64,000 nucleotides of DNA from Tetragonia tetragonoides. Lineage: Eukaryota; Streptophyta; Magnoliopsida; Caryophyllales; Aizoaceae. Below the pieces are notes generated by a model. The model did not search any database, was not told where the DNA came from, and saw nothing but the letters and a program-made list of their open reading frames with translations. Shown piece after piece: positions 58,571-64,000 of the stretch. Positions within the stretch are counted from its first letter, which is position 1; each line of letters starts with the position of its first letter. The stretch lies in assembly GCA_038025085.1 (NCBI GenBank), contig CM076153.1, positions 10,013,501-10,077,500 of the forward strand, in the 5' to 3' direction. A program made the translations under genes and the position numbers.

Positions 58571-60070
58571 TAGTGTAACATATACTCGATGTACTGTATT
58601 CCATTCATTTTCCGATTAATACTACTAACAAGTAAAAAACCAATGTTATTCAAAGTTTCAAACATTATAGTACTGCAATAAAAGGGTAATTTTTTTACAC
58701 TCACCAGATCCACGGTTAAAAACAGAATATTACTTCAATCAAACGGCCAAAAATGCATAAAAAAACAGTCCACCTTCATAGTCAACAAGGACCCACTGTA
58801 GCTTACTCTTACCCCTAATTCGAAATACACTTTGGAGAGCGCGAAATTGTAATGTAACCTCTCTCTCTCTCTCTCTCTCAGCTTTTATGGTCTCGAATTT
58901 CGTTTTTGTTCTCATGTTTTTACAGCACCCTTTTGAGATTCCCTTTTTTTAAGTACAAATTTGTAGTTTATTGCTTAAATTTCAAAAACTCAAACAAACC
59001 TTCACACTCTTACACAGATTTTTGAATTTACTTTTTTAGCAAAAAAATCATTTGAATTCTTACAGTTCAAACACTGCCCTTCTGGTGCTTGTACTAGTAC
59101 TAGGGATGTGGAAAGTTCCTTTTTAATTTATCTTTCTCTCTCCTCATTCAAACTCGAGTTTGTTAGCTCCTTAGCCATGGAGTTTTTTGAAGATTAAGAG
59201 GATGTAAGTCTCTAAATCTCGCTCTTTACCCATTTGGTTTTTGTGGGTTGCAAATAGCTTAAATTACGAAATTATTATCTGGGTTTTCTTTTATGATGTT
59301 CATGGGAAATGGGTTTGTTTTCGTGAGCTGTTTCTATTTTTGATTAATGCTTGGGATAGTTAGTTAGTTTGTTATTCTTTTGGTTTTCAGTGTTTCATGA
59401 AAATGTATGTTGATGTTAACCTAGTGATGTTTTGAATGTTTTATATTACTACCATTTTATTCTATTGGGCTCATACTTGTTTGTTCAATTTATTGTTTTT
59501 GTTACCAATTAACAATGGTGGTGTGGGAAATTTCAAAAAATAGTTCTGGGTTTATGTTGGTCAGATAAAATGTTTGAAGGGTTTTGTGGGGGGAGGGTTT
59601 GAAGTTTGAAGGTTTAAAATTTAAATAATAACTGTTTGGACTGGTATTAGTTGATTGTTTCTAGGTTTGATGAAGTCAAATAGGGCTAATCTATTAATCC
59701 CAAGTCTAAGTGGTGTCTGAATTCATGCCATGATCTGGTATCTTTCTGAATCTGGTCCCCAGTTCAGAAACTGCCACAGGTAAGTCGGTGGTTATGTAAG
59801 GGGATTGTCCATGAAGGCTATGAAAGTCGAGATATTAATCCAATAATCATATTTGTTTTGGTAATGTTTTATCTTATGCTTTTTGTTTGATGTTTTGCAG
59901 CACAAACAGTGGTTCTTAAGAGGACTCTTGCTGTTCTCTTGACCTATCAATGGCTCAATTTCATAGTGATTAGTGTACTGTGGGGTGCACTAGGCTCCGT
60001 TTGAAATTGGGTTCCGTTTTTTGTTATGCAGACTTTGTCATCCTAGGTTGAAGAGAACAAGGTAAGAAAT
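58571..60070 (+). promoter_or_regulatory. Promoter and spliced 5' leader of the TORTIFOLIA1-like gene
   Basis: A CT-repeat (58858-58879) sits at the likely start of the leader, a common core-promoter feature in plants. Candidate leader introns are AGGAT|GTAAGT near 59202, CCACAG|GTAAGTCGG at 59780, and an acceptor TTTTGCAG ending at 59900. A 6-codon upstream reading frame (59177-59197) lies in the leader. Confidence 0.45.
59177..59197 (+). other. Upstream ORF of 6 codons in the leader
   Basis: AGCCATGG context, encoding MEFFED and a stop. A strong initiation context in the first leader exon could damp translation of the main frame. Confidence 0.45.
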
Positions 60071-63000
60071 ATGAAGTCAAGGCCTGAGCTGAAATCAAAA
60101 GGGCCTAAAAAGGTGAGTCCTCAGCAAGCTGTGTATGAACTCAAGCATCGAGTTGTTCTTGCTGTAAATAAGATTGCTGACCGTGATACATACCAAATTG
60201 GAGTTGAGGAGCTGGAAAAAGCAGCTCAAAGTTTGAATCCAGATGGGATTGTTCCATTTCTGTCTTGTGTACTGGATACTGATTCGGAGCAGAAGAGTGC
60301 AGTTCGTAAGGAATGTGTTAGGATGATGGGGGTATTGGTGAAAATCCATGGGGGTCTTATCGGACCGCACCTGGGAAAGATGGTTACTTCCATTGTGAAA
60401 CGGCTCAAGGATCAGGCTTCTGTTGTTAGAGATACATGTGTTGAGACGATGGGAATTTTGGCATTAGAGTTTGGGAACAGTCAAATTGAAAGTGATGGAA
60501 TCTTTGTCTTACTAGTTAGGCCTTTGTTTGAGGCCTTAGGTGAGCAGAATAAGCACATTCAATCTGGTGCTGCTATGTGCTTGGCCAGAGTCATTGACAA
60601 CATGGATAATCCTCCAGTGTCAATCTTGCAAAAGATGTTGGTTCGCACTATGAAGTTGCTCAAGAATTCGCACTTTAGGGCTAAACCTGCTGTTATTGAG
60701 CTGAACAAAAGTCTTATTCAGGTCAGTTTAGTCGTACACATTTTTCTTATTTGTTGATATGCTTTGCCCTTGTGTCATGAATATGCTGCATATTTATCCT
60801 CATATGATTAAGGGGACTACTCGACTACTTGTGCATGTGACATCACTTCCAAGCACATATGCTCTGCCCATCTTAAGTTTCTACTTCCATAGACGTAGTG
60901 GTTCTTGGGGTCTGATAACATGCAATCTGAATTCCGAAATCAGTATAAGATGGTGTACTTAAAGCTCCTGTTGGTTGTCTATATGAAGCTGTTGTTAGAG
61001 GACACACTGAAAGCACACCACATGTTTCTTATTTTTAATCATTGACAGAAGCAACAAGAGAGTTTATCTTACATCAAATTTGTAATTCATAAATGCTCTG
61101 GAAATTTATCATGACAATGTAATTATCAGCTTTAGTTGACGTCACCATACATGTTCTTCATTGATTTAGGCGGGAGGTGCTCTATCGCACAGTGCCTTAT
61201 CCACGGCAATGTGCAGCATCCAAGAAACTCTGAAGGATACTGATTGGACTACTCGTAAAGCTGCATCATTAGCTTTGGGGGAGATTGGTTCAAGTGGGGA
61301 CCCCTTCTTGGCACCTTTCAAGGCTTCTTGCATCCAAGCACTCGAAGCTTGTCGTTTTGACAAGGTATGGTGATAGCTTATCATACTATTACTTGGTGGC
61401 CTTTTTTTTTGGGTCCTTTATTCCCTTTTCTTTTCTGTCTTTTAAAGCTAATTGACTAAAAGGAAAACTGTCTGCATGCTTGCTTTTATTATACAGGTGA
61501 AACCAGTTAGAGACACAGTAGTACAAGCACTCAATAGCTGGAAACAAATTGAAGAGCATGACATGCCCCAACCATCAGGTACTGTGTGTGTGCTGTACAG
61601 GATTTGGCTGTTGTTGCCCGCACTTCATTACACTATAAACTTTCTGGTTGAATTTCTGCCCTGGGTCTCCTTATTTACACTGGAAATATTATGCAAGTTG
61701 CTCATGACAGCACTTAGTTTTTTCTTTATAACAAATAACCAAATTCTGGAAAGCTTTTGAAGTTTTAACATGGTACTGAATACACTTTAACTTAATCATG
61801 TAGACGTTAGTTTGGGAGTTCAGGTTAAAATGATAGCATGAGAGTGGCGAAAAGCTTTTGAAGTTTAAAGATGGTACTGAATACACTTTAACTCAATCAT
61901 GTAGACGTTAGTTTGGGAGTTCAGGTTAAAATGATAGCATGAGAGTGGCGAAACTACTGACAGATGAATGAAAAAATGAATCATGGTCTTCAGAAGTACA
62001 TCACATTTCCAACTGCCTTGATTAATCATAAAATGATTGAAAAGAGGTAAAGAACATCGCAAAATTTCCACGTCTGTGTCCGATTTAACTTTGGGAATTT
62101 TATTTCTATATAACATCATAACTTCATCTGTTGGTAAAAAACATCCGCAAAATTTCCACATCTGTTTCTGATTTGGTGATTTATGTTTGCTGATGCAGTC
62201 CTGCTGGAAATTAGCTGTGCTTTTCAGTGACTCTTTTTTTTTTTTTTTTGAACAGCTTTTAGTGACTCTTTAACATGTGTTCAGAGAGAATTAAATTGCA
62301 CTTCCTAGTTCCTGCATGCGAGATAATTTAGTACTTGCATTATACTCAGTAGTCTAATGGATTACATGTCAAATGCAGCTAATTTATGTGGAGATGATGG
62401 CAGTGACCTTGTTAGTGCTGGTAGCTCTATCTGGAAAGATGGTTCTCATAAAGAATCCAAAACCAACATGGTCAAGAAAAGAGCTCCCCTTTCAGGCAGA
62501 AAAGGCAATCAAAATTATGCTGAAAATTGTAACAAGTCCAGCAACAGTGATTGGCATATAGATATCGCTGTTCCAAAGACACACAACAGTACTCCACAAT
62601 ATCTTCACAATGAAGAATCCGAAAGTAGCTCTGCTACTAAAACACTAGAATCCTTGACACCTGATGTCATAAGCATGCAAGATATTGGACATGAGTATGA
62701 TCTAACAGATGATAAGCAAGAGTATTCATCTGCATCCAACCATGTTTCAGACAACTTTACCAACAAGTTTAAGTCAGCTGCTCATTGCCGTTCCCGTAGA
62801 GGTGATTTGAAGTCAACCAGAGGAGATCAACTCTTCCCAGAAGAAGGAGATAGTGGTGAAATGCAATTATATGTATCAAAATTGACAGATCGCAGAAGTC
62901 TTGATTCTACTGTAACAGACATTGAAGAGTCTCGCCCTGTGCATGTTTCTTGTTCTCACACCGAAAATGAGATCTCTTCCATCCGTAAACAGCTATTAGA

Positions 63001-64000
63001 AATAGAAAAGAAGCAGTCAAGCTTGATGGATCTCTTGCAGGTAAATGCTATATGTTTCCCTTCTTTGTATTGCTCACACTGTCTCCTATAAGATGAGTTT
63101 GAATACAATTCTTGTGAGCTCCCTTTGCCCACATGTAGTATACAGACAGCTATTATCTTTGTGTGATGGCCTCTATGTTCGTCCCTTAGGCATTTGCTTT
63201 GCAGAACAAACTAACTTCTACAAAAATAATATTCGGGTGAAAATGGAGACTAGCCAGAGGAAATAAAGTCGTATTTGTATGTATGTTAGTCCTTCAAGTT
63301 GATGATTTCCTTGACATAATCTTATGTATGTCAGAAATGGACCAAGTAGTTGTTTTTGTTTGATCTATACTCTGGTTCTTCATGTTTGATTGATATTTAT
63401 CCTACACAACCTTATATTGTAACTTCTTTTAGCACATAAATTCCTGCCTCTTTTGTTTTATCATGGTATTTATGTGGTATTTTGGTGCTCCATCTGTTGT
63501 CTAACAGGTATTCACAACTAGCACCATGGAAACCTTGTCTGTTATACAGTTAAAGGTCTCAAGCTTGGAACATGCAGTTGATAGACTAGCACATGATGTT
63601 CATGGAGGCAAACATACCGATGTTGCAGCAAGTGTGAATTATGTTGAAAAATGTCAAAGTGTTACTTCTCCTGCAATTTCGGCAAGTTCCACTCCTAGGC
63701 CATCTGTAGACATGCACGACAGAAAATCCTATGTGCGGCCTTCAAAAAACATTGAGTGGGAGGGAAAAGTAACGGCCATGAAAAGTAAAAGCACTTCTGT
63801 CAGCCCATGTTTGGATTCTCGGAGACTGCCATTGTCGATGATGAATAGAAGTGTTACAGGAGATGGGACAGAGAAAAGTTCTGCGCAAGATCAGAACCCG
63901 AGCTACCGTAGAACTAGAAAAACTGACAGGGTCTTTGCTTCAGCTGTGAACGCTAACGGCAGGCAAAGTGGTGGAGCAAGTGAAAATGACATCTGGAAAC
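60071..64000 (+). CDS. TORTIFOLIA1/SPIRAL2-like microtubule-associated protein, 3' end missing
   Basis: Plant-specific HEAT-repeat protein family that binds microtubules and steers cortical array order and organ twisting. Exons: 60071-60721, 61170-61364, 61497-61578, 62379-63040, 63508 to beyond the window; about 694 codons visible. N-terminal TOG-like HEAT array (HRVVLAVNKIADRDTYQIGVEELEKAAQSL, VRKECVRMMGVLV, IVKRLKDQASVVRDTCVETMG, PLFEALGEQNKHIQSGAAMCLARVID, DTDWTTRKAASLALGEIG, EACRFDKVKPVRDTVVQALNSWKQI), then a long polar, Ser-rich linker, a short coiled coil (ENEISSIRKQLLEIEKKQSSLMDLLQVFTTSTMETLSVIQLKVSSLEHAVDRL) and more disordered sequence. The HEAT-linker-coil order matches TORTIFOLIA1-like proteins. 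The start is supported by the lack of any upstream in-frame homology. An intron holds a 101-bp tandem duplication. Prefoldin, in the same window, also serves tubulin, but that is coincidence as far as the sequence shows. Confidence 0.93.
61750..61951. repeat. 101-bp tandem duplication in an intron
   Basis: aaagcttttgaagtttt begins at 61750 and again at 61851. The two copies differ at only a few bases, so the duplication is recent. A weaker repeated word (aaacatc(c)gcaaaatttcca) follows near 62050 and 62138. Confidence 0.92.

Overview
This is a stretch of plant nuclear DNA, almost certainly from a eudicot. Genes have many short exons with GT-AG introns, intergenic DNA is AT-rich, and the window is loaded with Helitron-like elements, LINE 3' ends, tRNA-derived SINEs, MITEs and a GC-rich satellite. 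The SINE family resembles ones I associate with Caryophyllales/Amaranthaceae, but that placement is a weak inference. No prokaryotic, organellar or viral gene order is present.

Layout, left to right. (1) 497-11067, + strand: cytosolic-type alanyl-tRNA synthetase, 22 exons visible, first exon off the left edge. Its introns hold a LINE 3' end, a SINE and a Stowaway MITE. (2) 11209-15508: two head-to-tail Helitron-like elements built of diverged ~0.45-kb sub-repeats. (3) 16195-17892: an old array of a ~313-bp satellite. (4) 18710-24227, + strand: an 18-exon oxidosqualene cyclase with a lupeol-synthase-type MLCYCR motif, broken by a 2-nt frameshift and an in-frame TAG, so called a pseudogene. (5) 24719-26147, - strand: prefoldin subunit 1, complete, with a 7-nt microexon. 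(6) 28700-33315: a younger, larger array of the same satellite in the opposite orientation, with a higher-order duplication. (7) 35188-38491, - strand: a pollen receptor-like LRR kinase with an atypical catalytic loop. (8) 39785-40400: LINE RNase H remnants. (9) 41146-45553, + strand: a USP-domain receptor-like cytoplasmic kinase lacking a U-box. (10) 47579-55609, - strand: the 26S proteasome ubiquitin receptor RPN13; one 4.1-kb intron holds a LINE, a nested SINE, a tandem repeat and a long-inverted-repeat element. (11) 57801-58570: a non-autonomous element with terminal inverted repeats. (12) 60071 to the right edge, + strand: a TORTIFOLIA1/SPIRAL2-like HEAT-repeat microtubule-associated protein.

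The genes are not a functional cluster. Translation (AlaRS), protein folding (PFD1), proteasome (RPN13), cytoskeleton (TOR1-like) and signalling (two kinases) simply lie side by side, and no P450 or glycosyltransferase sits beside the cyclase. Prefoldin and TORTIFOLIA1 both touch microtubules, but nothing in the sequence links them. The points most worth checking are the cyclase lesions, the microexon, two GC-AG introns, the oppositely oriented satellite arrays and the paired Helitron ends. I did not find a new defence-type or enzymatic system.
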